In this document: in pieces, positions 12,649-23,739 of the stretch
Layout of the letters: each line of letters opens with the position of its first letter
Numbering within the stretch: the stretch's first letter is position 1
Origin: Sclerodactyla briareus
Taxonomy: Eukaryota; Echinodermata; Holothuroidea; Dendrochirotida; Sclerodactylidae
DNA: 64,000 nt
Direction: 5' to 3'
Assembly (NCBI GenBank): GCA_026419785.1
Contig: JAODTK010003577.1
Span: 1 to 64,000, forward strand
Program-made: the position numbers and the translations under genes
The notes under the pieces: generated by a model
Database searches by the model: none
What the model was told of the DNA's origin: nothing
The model's input: the letters and a program-made list of their open reading frames with translations, nothing else

Positions 12649-13358
12649 AGGCGTGGGTAGGCTTACAGCATACTGGAAGAATGTGCCATTCTGCCATGTT
12701 GAATTGCTTTCAATTGCTACATGGCTCTTGCAGAAATGGTGAAGCCCCAAAGAAATTTTTTTTTCGCTGGCGCAAAATTGTACTTGATTGATAGAATGAA
12801 AAAACAGAACTAATATTTTTTTTAAAGTTAGCCAGCATGGGCCTTATCTACTGCTACGATTTTGTACAGGGCTTAGCCTTGTAAAACAAAAAGTGGCCTG
12901 TTTGAATCACTTGCACATGACATGCTTCACTCTTTTGTGAAATGTGCTAGTATCAATCTTCAAGTTGTTTTCACATAATTTTGATGATTTTTTTTAGATG
13001 TGCAGTTTAAAATTTTACTAACTGAATTTTTTACCAGTTTCTCATGTTTATTATGGAATTGTACAGACCTTTTCAATATTTGGGACATGAATTGAAAATC
13101 CCCATGTCTAAGCATCTTTATTTTTTTTTTTCAGGGTGACAAAGGGCAGCTCCCCAATGGCGTCTATCTATAATTTTGAACTGCAATTCAACCTCATGAC
13201 ACACCTACTGGGATGTTTCAAACGTATGACCAGGCGGCATTGGAGAAACTTCCATGCAGTCCTCGGCCCTTCACAGGTGGATTTTTGAGCTCCTTCAAGG
13301 AAGCAATCGCGTCTTAGGTGTACAACGAGTCCTACAGTTGTAGTCGTTAGCCCATGGA
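12649..13358. other. Unassigned
   Basis: T-rich patches (for example 13118-13131) and no recognised feature. Confidence 0.4.
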
Positions 13359-13595
13359 TCAAGTGCACTTAACCCATGTCTGTGATGCCAATTCTGTGCC
13401 AATGGTGAAGTTTCTGATTGACACACGCACTGGTCCACTTTCTTCTCCAATGCGGTGGAATAGGGATGTTTTAACTTCCTGCCAATTCCAGATTGCCCCT
13501 CTCCCAAACTGCTGAGGGAATGCGAGTTGATTTGCCTCCAACAAAGCGACCCACGACAAGGAGGGTAACAGCGTGCTAATGGAGCCAACCATCAC
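13359..13595 (-). other. Weak candidate coding segment
   Basis: Two minus-strand frames overlap here (78 and 97 codons). One reads ...EVKTSLFHRIGEESGPVRVS..., which has the look of real protein. I cannot place it in a family and see no convincing splice sites. Reported only because it lies in the quiet 8.6-15.3 kb block with two other candidates. Confidence 0.12.
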
Positions 13596-13793
13596 TTTAT
13601 TTCAGAGCAACCCTCCTTTCCTATTTTGGACTAATGTAATGTAATATGTTCCTCCTCTCCACATTATATCATGCTTGGTTGTAAGGTATTTCCAGCTGTT
13701 GGAGACACATGCAGAAGTTGTGATCATGAATTCCCTCCAGGAAAGAATTCAGTAGCTTAGTGAAAAAGTGAGAATGCAACAAGGGAAAGCTGA

Positions 13794-14189
13794 ATGCAGC
13801 CCATATGCACATCAAAGATAGGGTTAGAGAGGAAGAGCAGGTTCTTGATAACTTCAGGAAGGCTTATGGATGTTAAGCACACAGAATCTGGTTTTGTCCA
13901 ATGCCTCCTTACCCTTAATGCACTGGATGCAATGAGGGAGGATGAGTGGATCCAGCGCATACAATGTGGAGTTGTGACTCGGCTGTTCCCACTGAAATGT
14001 CCAGGCTGTTCTGACTGGCAATCTGCTACTGTTTTCTCTGTCCGCCCAATTTGCAAGGTAGAGATATGTGTAAGTCCACCTTACTGGAATCTTTGCAAAG
14101 TGTTTACAGTACCCTGGGCCACTTGGACTGAGCTTAACACTATTCTTGGAAATGGAAGACTGGAGCTAAGCTTGGTGAATGTTTTCTAG
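13794..14189 (+). other. Weak candidate coding segment (131-codon ORF)
   Basis: A plus-strand frame with a protein-like middle (SGFVQCLLTLNALDAMREDE, then CPGCSDWQS) and AAG/GTAGAG, a possible donor, near 14056. The opposite strand also carries a 99-codon frame over the same bases, so at most one is real. No family recognised. Confidence 0.15.
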
Positions 14190-15389
14190 GCTGAATGCAA
14201 TATTTTGGCTTTTTCAAAGCTAGGTTCTCAATAAAGAGGAAGTTACGCAAATTTGCCACTCGTACTGGTTGTTCGGGAATGGTTTTCCAGTGTTTTCCTC
14301 AATGGAAAGATTCCTCGCTAACTTAATGAGATTATGCATTCATTCCAATCACCCTTGCATACTCGTAACTGTTGAACAATTTTGAGGTGGGCAGTAAAAT
14401 TTGAAGTGCACAGTACTTAGGTACGGCATGATGCTGATTGTCACTTAACACTGAGAACCTGTTGTAATATTTCTTTGCATGTTATATATCTAATTGTCAA
14501 TCCATCCCCTGGTCGTTAAATGTGCGTTTATTACCATGTTTTGCATGCATGGTATTTAAAAAAAAAAATTTGAGAAAAGGGAGCTGTTTTATGAGTGTCG
14601 TAGTAACAAAGACCAGAAGCGTTGGGAGATGTGAAGATCAACTGCCATACGGATTTCGCATTGTGGACGGAGTTTCCAAATGGACCACCTCAAATGTTCG
14701 AGTAGGACCTGCCCTTGGCCTATCGTAACGTAGGCCTTAGCAACTGACTCATGGCAATCTTTCAGCAAACTATGAAAATTTTATACTTCAATCAACCCCC
14801 AAGTCCCATTTGGCCATACCAACCTAAGAATCCTCTGAAGTAGAAAACACTACCGAATTGCAGGTAGTAACATGCACGTAAAATTTAGTTAATGAATTAG
14901 GTGTTTTTCCTGGTTGAGATATTCTTGAAAAGAAGGAATGGCAGTCCACCATAACATTGGGTGAATTCCGTCTATGTTCTTCTGCCAGATGTATGCAACT
15001 TGTGCGAATGCAGCTGAGATTTTTCTTTCACCGTTTTTCTCACCCCAAAATTTTCATCACCTTTTTGTACTCAAATTGACTGGAGGACAGAGTGGTTATA
15101 CTTAGTTCTAAACTTTCTACTTTGTGTGCTTATAGTTGTCATTGTCTTTTTCAGTCTTTGCTATATGAATCTCTTGGGACTTGTTATTCAACTGTTTTTT
15201 TCAGCATAAATAAAAAGTGAATGGTAAAATAAATAGGAACTTTAAGAGAATAAATCTGTCAATATAACCTCTGTTATGGTTCTGTCTCTTAGATGTGTGT
15301 GTGTGGGGGGGGGGGGGGGGGGGGAAGAAACAGATTATATGGGGATGACCCCTTCATATTGCCATTCATAGATATTGTACCCTCACAGA
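14190..15389. other. Unassigned, with a 20-G run
   Basis: G run at 15305-15324 preceded by TGTGTGTGTG. No gene or known repeat recognised; the region is AT-rich and could be intronic or intergenic. Confidence 0.45.
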
Positions 15390-15790
15390 GTGATGGGTTC
15401 GTACAGTGAAGTGACCAGTGCTCCACCATCCAGTAGACATGTGGTTCAGTCGGTGTTGCGGGCGGTTTAACCCTGGCCCACTGCTTGTCAAAACCGGATC
15501 CTGGTTGGGGGCTCTGCTCCCAAGCCTGGCCAACACATGATCGTATTCCTGTTACCTGATTGAAGGGTTTGCAATTGATTTCTAAGGGTTTCAGGAACCA
15601 ACTAAGAATCACTAGGAACCCGGCCAAGGTAATGGATCGTGGAGAGCACCGGCGGGATAACTCCGCCTTCTCTTCTCGACTTGTGCTCAGTATAACGAGG
15701 CGGTGTAACCAATCTCAACCTGCTCCCGGGAACTGCCATTTTACGTCCCTATCACGTAAGAACTATCAGTGAACTCCAGGACCCGACCAC
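15390..15790 (+). repeat. Dispersed repeat B, copy 1
   Basis: The portion 15630-15755 (ATGGATCGTGGAGAGCACCG, then GTGCTCAG, then CAACCTGCTCCCGGGAACTG) aligns in the same order with 18935-19050. Upstream sequence (15400-15600) looks like part of the same unit but is less clearly shared. Noncoding; the ends are approximate. Confidence 0.55.
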
Positions 15791-17429
15791 TTTCTCAGAA
15801 CCTGGAGGAGCGGAATTAGTTCAACGTGCCTGCTCACCGCCGACAGACAAGACTTAAGCAAATACCCCGTAACAAATCCTAGAACCTCATAAATCCACTG
15901 CATCGCACGAACCCATGAAAGAAGACCGAGACCTCGGCCCATCTGCAACTGCATTACAGCCCCTAGGAAAAAATGTCCAGTGAACCGCGGAATCAAACCC
16001 CCGGAATATTTTGGTTGTAAAGTGTCAACTGATAACACGCTACCATTCTCCGTTCTTCCGCCCAATATCTTAGAGGCTGCAATATCTTAGAGGCTTGAGG
16101 AAACACAGCATATGGTGTGCATGGCACTAGTCGTACAGTGTGGAAATTGGACAACTCACTGCTGGGTTCTGCATGTAAATCTTCATTTGAGGGCAGTAGT
16201 GTCCCTGAAGAAATTTTTCTTTGCCTGGCTCAAGTGCTATACAATAATCCCAAGAATCCCAACAATATATCTATATATATATATATCTATATATACAAAA
16301 AATTGGAACAACTTGTTTTGGGAAACAGATTTATCAACGAGCATCACACAATCAATTGTCATCCATGATGAGACGGATGTTCCTGTCTCTCTTCTTCCTT
16401 CCCGGCGTTTGAATTCTTGGGGATGTCTTGGAGAGGGGCCCACATTCATGTCCGGGCCGCTGTCAGGGCTGCCCGCATTTTGTTTTCTTGACGACTACGC
16501 TTAAACCCGCTTCGCATAGGTAGGAATTTACAAAGGTAGTGTGATTTTGAGCGCTTCGCCGCCAGATCGTAGGAAGGCCCGAATTGCTTGCCCAAAACCT
16601 GATCGACTGGCGACTGTTTGGAAACTGCATTTTGTAGGCGGCCAGAAGCCTTCAGCTCGATCAGATCATCCTTGAGCTCATTGTCTTGTTGATGTCGTCC
16701 ACGGAATCATGAAATGATCCGGTATCCACGGCGACCGACAAATGTGGAAAGTATCCATCAAATCCGTCAGACAGAGTCTCAGATGGCCTTGATGTCGAGA
16801 CAGCCTGGAGCGGAAATCAGTCTGAGTGTCTGAAAAAAAAAAAAAAAACATCTGCGAGATTTGAGCCAGCTCCGAAAAGTTGACGAATGACTGCTTGACT
16901 TTACACTTACACTTACATAGGGATTGCAGAGGGTCATCAAATAGTTGAAGCTAGGTGAGAAATTGAATAGCGCCATCATATGCATGAATGGGCCCTAAGT
17001 ATAGTCCTCGGTGGTGCTATTGCGACGTTTGCACTACCCTCATGCTTAATAAACTGATTGTAATCGAATAACGACAAGAGATGATATATCATTTGCAACA
17101 TGCTCCTAAAAATCCAAATTTCAGAAATGTTTTTCACGAACCCTCCTGGTGGGGCTCAACGCACCCCGGGGTGTGGGTTCCTGCATCCCTGTTTTAGAGC
17201 TGTTTTTACCCTTTCCACAGAAACAAGCGAGAGATAGCATGTGATAAGCGTTGTTTTTTGTAGCGTCAGTGCAATTGACCTGTTGATTCGTTGCAACAAG
17301 ACTAGTCGGTCGTCACAAAAACATGAGGAGTTACATGTCCACGATGTGTTTCACCTAACGAATAAACTCCCCATTACAACATTACTCTGAAATTGTTTCG
17401 TGCCAAGCTAATAGCGTAATTGCCCGACA
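15791..17429. other. Unassigned, with a TA-rich microsatellite and a poly-A run
   Basis: A TATATATCTA-type microsatellite lies at about 16264-16297 and an A run at 16834-16849. A 24-bp direct duplication (CAATATCTTAGAGGCT-type) is at 16063-16096. ORFs here (for example 16112-16504) have no recognisable domain. Confidence 0.5.
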
Positions 17430-17650
17430 ACTCTAAAAACATTCTAGTCGAATTGAATAGAATACTTAACAGAGGGTCCACGAATAGAATCTAGTCAAAT
17501 TTTGACTAGATTCGTTCAATTTGACATTTCGGCTCAACACTATCATTTTCTTTTGAACACTTAACCGAATCTAGTCAAATATTTAACAAGATTCTTCGTG
17601 GCCCCTCTGTTAAGTATTCTATTCAATTTGACTAGAATGTTTTTTAGAGT
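17430..17650. mobile_element. MITE / foldback element with long terminal inverted repeats
   Basis: The 221-bp segment begins ACTCTAAAAACATTCTAGTC and ends GACTAGAATGTTTTTTAGAGT. The two ends match as inverted repeats over about 60 bp (ACTCTAAAAA-CATTCTAGTC, AATTGAATAGAATACTTAAC, AGAGG-CCACGAA) with few differences. Internal copies of GAATCTAGTCAAAT in both orientations continue the symmetry. No coding capacity. Target-site duplications are not obvious. The superfamily is undetermined. It directly abuts the tandem-unit repeat that follows. Confidence 0.9.
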
Positions 17651-18010
17651 GGTTTGTGACCTTCAATGACCTTGACCTGACACCAAAAACACTAGGTTAT
17701 TTCTCAACAGAGTGGCCAACCCACAACCGAATGAACGTATAATACTTGCCATCATGAAGATATCGTGCAGACAAGTTTTTCTTACTTTGCCCTGTCGTGA
17801 ACTTGAACGACCTTGAACTTGCACTAAAACCATAGGGTTCATCCTCACCACACTACCAACCAACGTGCTTAATTTGAACTTATAACTTCATGCTGTTCGT
17901 TAGATATCGTGCTGACAAGAAGTGTCACCACACCCAACACACACATCACACCACACATACGCACAGATATGACTGCATAGATTCTTTTGCCGTTGGCAAG
18001 GAATTCAATA
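17651..18010 (-). repeat. Hairpin-headed tandem-unit repeat (family C), copy 1
   Basis: Read on the minus strand it starts TTGAATTCCTTGCCAACGGC (small TTGCC/GGCAA hairpin), continues with a GTGTGTGG-type microsatellite, then two about 128-bp units each opening CTTGTC-GCACGATATCT. The units end with CCTATGGTTTTAGTGCAAGT and GTTTTTGGTGTCAGGTCAAG respectively. The same order of parts is found at 47160-47560 on the plus strand. Noncoding. Confidence 0.8.
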
Positions 18011-18759
18011 ACGGGAACGCGGAGAATAATGACCTTAAACAAACACGACTATATGGCCGCGCTTAGCTTACTTCCAGCAACCGCACACTCAGGCTTGGCC
18101 TGACCATCCGCCACTTTCTGAGGTACCCGCAATCATATGGCGCAACTCTTAGCGCGAATTCGTTCTGGCGGCTGCTCCCCCCCATACTCCAGACTCACTC
18201 GACGCCGAGTCATATAGATCCAGTACAATATTGTTTGTTACCGTCGCATATCTTTTCCCCGACTGCTCATGTGTACATCCATAATTGCTATTTTCATTTT
18301 CAATCCGTACCAGCCTGTTTATACCAGCAGAATCCTATTTTATTATACTTGCTACCTACCAAACCAAAATAGATTTCTGCAGACTGCCTAATATCCAATG
18401 CCTATCAGCAAAGAGCCACAAAAAGCACATAAATATATGAATCGTTGTTAGACGCCTCCGGCTGGAATATAATTTTACGAAAGAATAATTGTTCTTGCGT
18501 GCAAACGACTTGATCGATTATGGATGTATGTGAAAAAATGCAAATCTGAATAGTAACAAGCCCTCCGTTTTAGGCCATAGGTTTTTTTATTGGTGTGTTT
18601 GATTACATTGGTGACAGAATTCAACAATACACTCTAACAGTTTAAACATGCACGTCTAAGACTTTATCGTTGAATGCGTTAACATTCTGATGGCTTAATG
18701 TTCTCAGAAAGTGTTTCCATCATGAACACGGTTCATTTTTAGAGTAGATTTATATTTAT
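18011..18759. other. Unassigned
   Basis: I see no gene, RNA gene or repeat I can name in this stretch. Confidence 0.5.
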
Positions 18760-19060
18760 TTACTGTATACTTGACATACTTCTTCTTGCCATGGGCTATC
18801 CACCTCTGTGTCAACCCAACCCATACAATTCCGGGCATAGCGGAGACAGTTCTCCAAATCACCTGTTGGATTTCCATTTGGCTACGGTTTCCCGGAATCA
18901 AGGTAATGCCATCAAGGAACCCGTGTCATATTAATCGTGGATGAACGCCGGCGATGACCTCGTCTCTCTTCCCCCTAGTGCTCAGATGATTCGGGGCAGG
19001 GCATAATTATTTCCAACCTGCTCCCGGCACCGCCATTCTACATTTCCTCCAAAAGGACGA
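18760..19060 (+). repeat. Dispersed repeat B, copy 2
   Basis: ATCGTGGATGAACGCCGGCG (18935), TAGTGCTCAG (about 18979) and CCAACCTGCTCCCGGCACCG (19014) match 15630-15755 in order and strand, 3.3 kb away. Noncoding. Confidence 0.6.
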
Positions 19061-20299
19061 TCATTGAGGCCGCTCAGCGTCATTATTCTGGGGTAATATG
19101 CATCAAGTAGATTATTCATGTAGAAATGTACTCACGTTGGTTTAACATCAATAGCTATCGCGTTCTTCGGACACATAAACATACGTTAAGCCTATTACTC
19201 TGACGTTTTGGAGAGCACCCCCCTGAGATATGAAAAGTCGGTCCCGTATAGACAAAAAGTCGGCCTCTGGAGCGGCCAAGCCGATTTTTAAGGAACCCTT
19301 GAATAGACCCCGAATATAGATGTTCGGGAACGAAGATTCCATAAAAACGCAACAAATGAAAATGACCGTGTTCTTGTTTTACGGAAGCCACCTACATAAA
19401 GATTGGCCACCTATACCCGCCCGCCCCCCCCCCCTCCGCTCGGCGTGGGAACATCGACGGACAAACGGGTTTTGCCCCCCCCCCCCAGAAAAAAAAAATA
19501 CAAAATAGTGCCATAAAAAAAGTCTGTCTCAGACAGAACACTTGTCGGTCCCAAAAGTCCCCACCCCTAGTTGTGTATGTAAGCCTACGTGTTTTCTCCT
19601 AGAATATTCGGCATCATATCTGGCGTCCAAGCCGTGTTGGCACTTCCGAATAGATTGTACCGCTTTGACAGTTTACATTGACTACAATCAACTGTTTAAG
19701 ACACACTGCAAGGCCTTCAATGCGCAATGATTACGGCAGCGATTTAGTTCAAACAATTTAGCGTTTTAACTGAACAGGAGGTCGAACCTCGGCTGGCGAA
19801 CGTTCCATTTACCATGAGGGTGGTACCTGCTACATACAGTGAGGCCTCTCGTTTGTGGGATTCTGTCAAACGCCAAGACGTTGGAACGGACTCACCTGGT
19901 ACATATGCTAAAGAAGAGGAACATTTTCACGCTCCCATGTGTCAATGTAGTAATCGGCGTCTACTCTTGAGTATGAGCATTCATTTAGTCAGGCTGTTAA
20001 TATTTTATCACGCGTCCACATTACATGTTTATGAGTTTTTGATAAAACATGGTAGGCTAGTAACGTTCATGTGCTTGATGCCTTAAGTCGCACCACCACA
20101 AATTACCGCCCCAAAAAAAAAAAAAGTCAAGAATGACCAACGCTTGTTGATCACGCCACTGTCAAAACAACTTGCCGAAGGTGGATTAACCCATTCCTGG
20201 TTTGGTTATCTGCAGAATGAACACTGTCAGCGGGTCCGATTCGTTGCATAATTTGGTGGGCAAACGCCTCCCTTGGTGAAGAATATAAGAGACCCGCCA
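19061..20299. other. Unassigned, with C and A tracts
   Basis: Poly-C near 19422-19436 and 19475-19486 and an A run at 19491-19498. Short ORFs (19542-19730, 19814-20086) have no recognised domain. Confidence 0.5.
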
Positions 20300-20746
20300 T
20301 CAATTGACTGACAACAGGGGCGTATGCGGGATTTGTCAACCGGAGAGGCGCAGTTACTATCTAAGTCGGAGTGCCACCATGGGTGGCGCCGGATCGTACA
20401 AGAAAAATTTTGGGTTTTGACCCCTTCCACATCGCTGGAAATGACCCTTTTGTGCTCTCGAGGTGACCGTTATACCCCCATATCGGTTGACAACGATCGT
20501 GCCTGCTCACGTGAATGACACAAAAGCACAATACCTATGCACACCTCTAACTTAAATATGTTGACTCTGAATATGAGGGTTGGTTAAGGGGGGGGGGGTG
20601 GGCGTGTCCCTCTCCACATACATACTTCCCAAATACATAGGCCAACACCCTCCGAGTGACCATTGATTCCGTCCATACGTCTATGCCCAACGCTAAACAA
20701 CCTCTTCATTCATGTTCGCTGATATGGTGGAGCATAGGCATTTTTT

Positions 20747-20785
<39 letters not shown>

Positions 20786-21760
20786 TTTTTTTTTTTTTTT
20801 TTTTTTTTTTCGGCGTACAAGAAACAAAATAAAATGATCCCCCCCCCCCCGCCTTGCGGCGTCCGTTTTGCATGAAGGGTGTAGTTCCGCACCCCACTCC
20901 CCCCCCCCCTCTCTCTTCTCTCTGACCCGTTTCCTCCTCATAGGTACCTGAATGCACGATAGGGCTCTGATCCTTGAAAACAATGGATTCGAACTTCGAT
21001 TGCCTATCTACGCGGAGCGCCACCATCGTTTGGCGCGTTAGCGTGGTTGCATTTTTTTTTGTACCTCCTAGTTCTCGATCGCCGGAAATGCACTTGGCTG
21101 GGCCGAATTGCGAAGATCTAGATGTGCGAATTTAGTAGAAAAGTATGTTGAAAAGTTGTCACGCTGCTGATATTCGCAGAATGTTCATAACAACACAGCA
21201 TATACGGCCTTCCTATGTTTGTAAAGGAATATGTCAGCAAATGATTACGATAATACAAAGAACCCACTGAAAGTTTACAATATCTAACGTGGAACTAGGA
21301 GCCAACTCTCTTCACTTTCGCCATTAATATCTGACCGTCACGTACCAATGTAGTTCCTGTATACACCCGTTTCGAATGTTGGGATGAATTTGCTGAGTAT
21401 CTAAACGCAGCCCAACTACATGTTTGGAACGGATCGCTGAGAAAGTTGAGGAAATAAGTCACTCATATGCATCGCAGGAATTGTACTTTCGGTACTTGAC
21501 ATGAATCCTGTTAGGTGGGCTCCTGTGGGGGAAGGGGGGGGGGGAAGAGGTACTCCATTGGGTTCGTCCGTTACTATCTAAGTCGGGAACCAGCCCCGGT
21601 TGGCGCGTAGCCTCCCGACAACTTTGGGAAGATAGGCCTCCCAATCCAGGAAATAGCACTTCCCAGTCCTTCCCTAACCGATTTAACGGAGCTGATGCAG
21701 TGACGTAGCCATAGTTTTTGTGGGGGCTCTGGACCCTGACATGGGGGTGGGGGTTGTAAA
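20300..21760 (+). mobile_element. Long copy of the core-repeat family, copy B, with extra core motifs
   Basis: Collinear with 5960-6990. Landmarks: AGGGGCGTATGCGGGAT (20317), core 1 CTAAGTCGGAGTGCCACCAT (20361), ATATGTTGACTCTGAATATG (about 20556), AGGTACCTGAATGCACGAT (20942), core 2 CGCGGAGCGCCACCATCG (21011), TCGATCGCCGGAAATGCACT (about 21076), CACAGCATATACGGCC (about 21194), CGCAGGAATTGTACTTTCGG (about 21473) and core 3 (21570-21610). The copy is expanded by a long T-rich tract (20740-20810) and by C and G runs. No transposase frame. Lys-rich ORFs on the minus strand are poly-T artefacts. Confidence 0.7.
20740..20810 (+). repeat. Poly-T tract (about 70 bp, rare A)
   Basis: Almost pure T with two interruptions. 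On the minus strand this is poly-A; it may mark an inserted retroposon tail inside the core-repeat element or be slippage expansion. Confidence 0.9.
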
Positions 21761-22365
21761 TGTTACCCAATAAATTGTCCCTAAATGTTAAAAGAGTGGC
21801 CTAAATTTCATTGGAGTTCATGTTCAATTACATATGAAGAAACCACATTTGGGGGACTCGGTGAATATTTCAGTTAAACATTTCAATTTTGCTTCACCCT
21901 GCTTCTCCCATTCATTCCGCGGATTCGCTTACTCGAGTTATCGATCATAAGGTGCACTGCCTCGGATTCCTGTGAATGTGGGTTTTGCCCTCTTGATTTG
22001 CTGTGTCACCTAACTGTACTGTGGAACTATCTGGGGCAGGATCTTTTGACTCAGGAGATATTTCCCTTTTTTAAATTAGATTCCCAAGGTTTACCGAAAT
22101 ATCGAGTAGCGGTGTACTAGCTCGGGCTAAAATGTAAAGCCCGTGTTCAATCCAACAGCCAAACAAGAACCTCCAGAGTTAAGCACACCCTCGCACACGA
22201 TTAATAGGCCCCCATACAATCATAGGCGTCCCCGCCGTCACCAGAGGATTGAATTACAAATAGAGCAAAACGTGTTAATGTTACAATTCCGACTATATGA
22301 ATCCTTTGGCCTCTATATGCATGACAGCGCGTTTTTCAGTTTGTAGAAGCAGTATTGATATTCTT
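21761..22365. other. Unassigned
   Basis: No recognisable gene or repeat in this stretch. Confidence 0.45.
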
Positions 22366-22460
22366 CCTTGGGGGGGGGGGTTATTACCAATCTAGGCGGA
22401 GTACCATTACCCGCTGATGCGGCTCGTAATAATTATTTTTAAGTTGGGGGGGGGGGGCTT
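22366..22460 (+). repeat. Core-repeat copy between two poly-G tracts
   Basis: ACCAATCTAGGCGGAGTACC followed by ATTACCCGCTGATGCGGC, flanked by G runs near 22371-22380 and 22446-22457. It fits the core family but is mutated. Confidence 0.5.
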
Positions 22461-22579
22461 AGTGGAGTCCGCCGCTAGTAGAAATGGATGAACGGGTGGT
22501 ATGTTGTGCTATTTGAGCTGATTCGTATGCTCCGGCTGCTTTTATAGAAGCCGATTATGGTCCATCGTTCGTCAGAAGG

Positions 22580-23655
22580 ATGTCATGGGCCGTCAACGGT
22601 GGGGACGTGAGGGGGGGGAGACAGGTCCCCATCCTTTCAAAAGTGGGGGATATCAAGCGTTTGTCCCCCCCCTCCACTTCTCCGGACCTAATCAAAAATA
22701 ATGGGCACATGCCCCGATTTTGTATCAGTCCAAACGATTCAATTTTGTCTAACCAAACAATCGCATTGGAAAGTGTCTTAAGTCCATTAATTCCGGTTGC
22801 GGACACCAGGTGAAGGTCTGGACGCGACTAGGGCCGGAGTGGAGATTACCGTTGTTTCATACTGATTCTCGAATTTTAGGTCAAATCCAAAAGTGCGCAT
22901 GGCGTTTTTCTTCCGGCGTTGTTGGCTAATATCAGCCGTGTCGTAGTGTCTCGACCCCTGGTGGTCCTCGATCTCGGTCTCGGATGTTCCGGTCTTCGAC
23001 TACAACACTGCTAATGCGATGTAATGCTTCGAATCATTTTGTTCACCCATAATTTCAGAAGCCTTGTGGCAGACTGCCCCCCCCCCCTCCCCATTTTCCT
23101 TGAAATGAAAAAATTCGGGGAAAATTTGTGGACAAGTTGGGAAGGAAATAAGCAAAATGAAAAAATGCCTGATTTATTGCATATTTTTTCGATAAAATGC
23201 CCCGAGACATGCATTTTTTTTTCGCGCGCTCGTAGTTTCCACTTGCTGACTTGTATTCAGTCGCAAATTTTCTCTCCAAATTGGAGTGGTACCGAAATCC
23301 TATGGCTTTCCCCTTCGACCCACCAAGGACAGTGGTAGACCCCTTGATCCCACGCAAACAAGCCAGAGTAAAAAGGTAATAATGAAATACGCAAGTGTGA
23401 TACTCGGTAACTCATCTTAGTATGCACCATGACCACTTCTCGTCTGTCTTTTACTCCAATCACCCATGTAGATGGGGTGCTATAGAGCCTGGCAAGTGCC
23501 GTTTCCGTCGATCTGGAGGGTATGAAATTCTGAAATTTTATTCGGACGCTCCACGCCAACCGATGCTGTCGCTCAGCTCATATGGAATTTCATTCGATGT
23601 GTCCCCCCCCCTTTTCAGACGGCCCGACGACCCCTGGAGATGTAAACATTAATTT
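22580..23655 (-). mobile_element. Core-repeat element, reverse orientation, copy 1
   Basis: Aligns collinearly with 40728-42010. On the plus strand: CATGGGCCGTCAACGGTGGG (22587), AAGTGGGGGATATCAAGCG (about 22641), CCGATTTTGTATCAGTCCAA (about 22714), ATGCTTCGAATCATTTTGTT (23023), TTTTTTCGATAAAATGCCCC (about 23183). The core lies on the minus strand at 23545-23585 with the CACTTGCCAGGCTC motif beside it (about 23490). Poly-C and poly-G runs occur at both ends. No coding capacity. Confidence 0.75.
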
Positions 23656-23739
23656 ATTTCGAAACTGAATCGCAGTAGATTGGCGATCCAGCGAATCATC
23701 GAGATGAGCCCCATTAATTATTCCCGCAGGTACGCCTGT

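Noticed and set aside
10240..14060. A split gene for a HEAT-repeat proteasome chaperone (PSMD5-like) on the minus strand
   Set aside because: Some spacing of hydrophobic residues in the candidate segments looked similar, but identities are few, frames break, splice sites are weak, and no C-terminal exon could be found. Not enough to name a gene.
17430..17650. Rho-independent-type terminator or operator hairpin
   Set aside because: The inverted repeats are about 60 bp long and at the ends of a 221-bp unit in an animal genome; a MITE explains them better.
20693..21026. Lys-rich and Arg-rich minus-strand ORFs
   Set aside because: Produced by the poly-T tract and adjacent homopolymers inside a repeat element.
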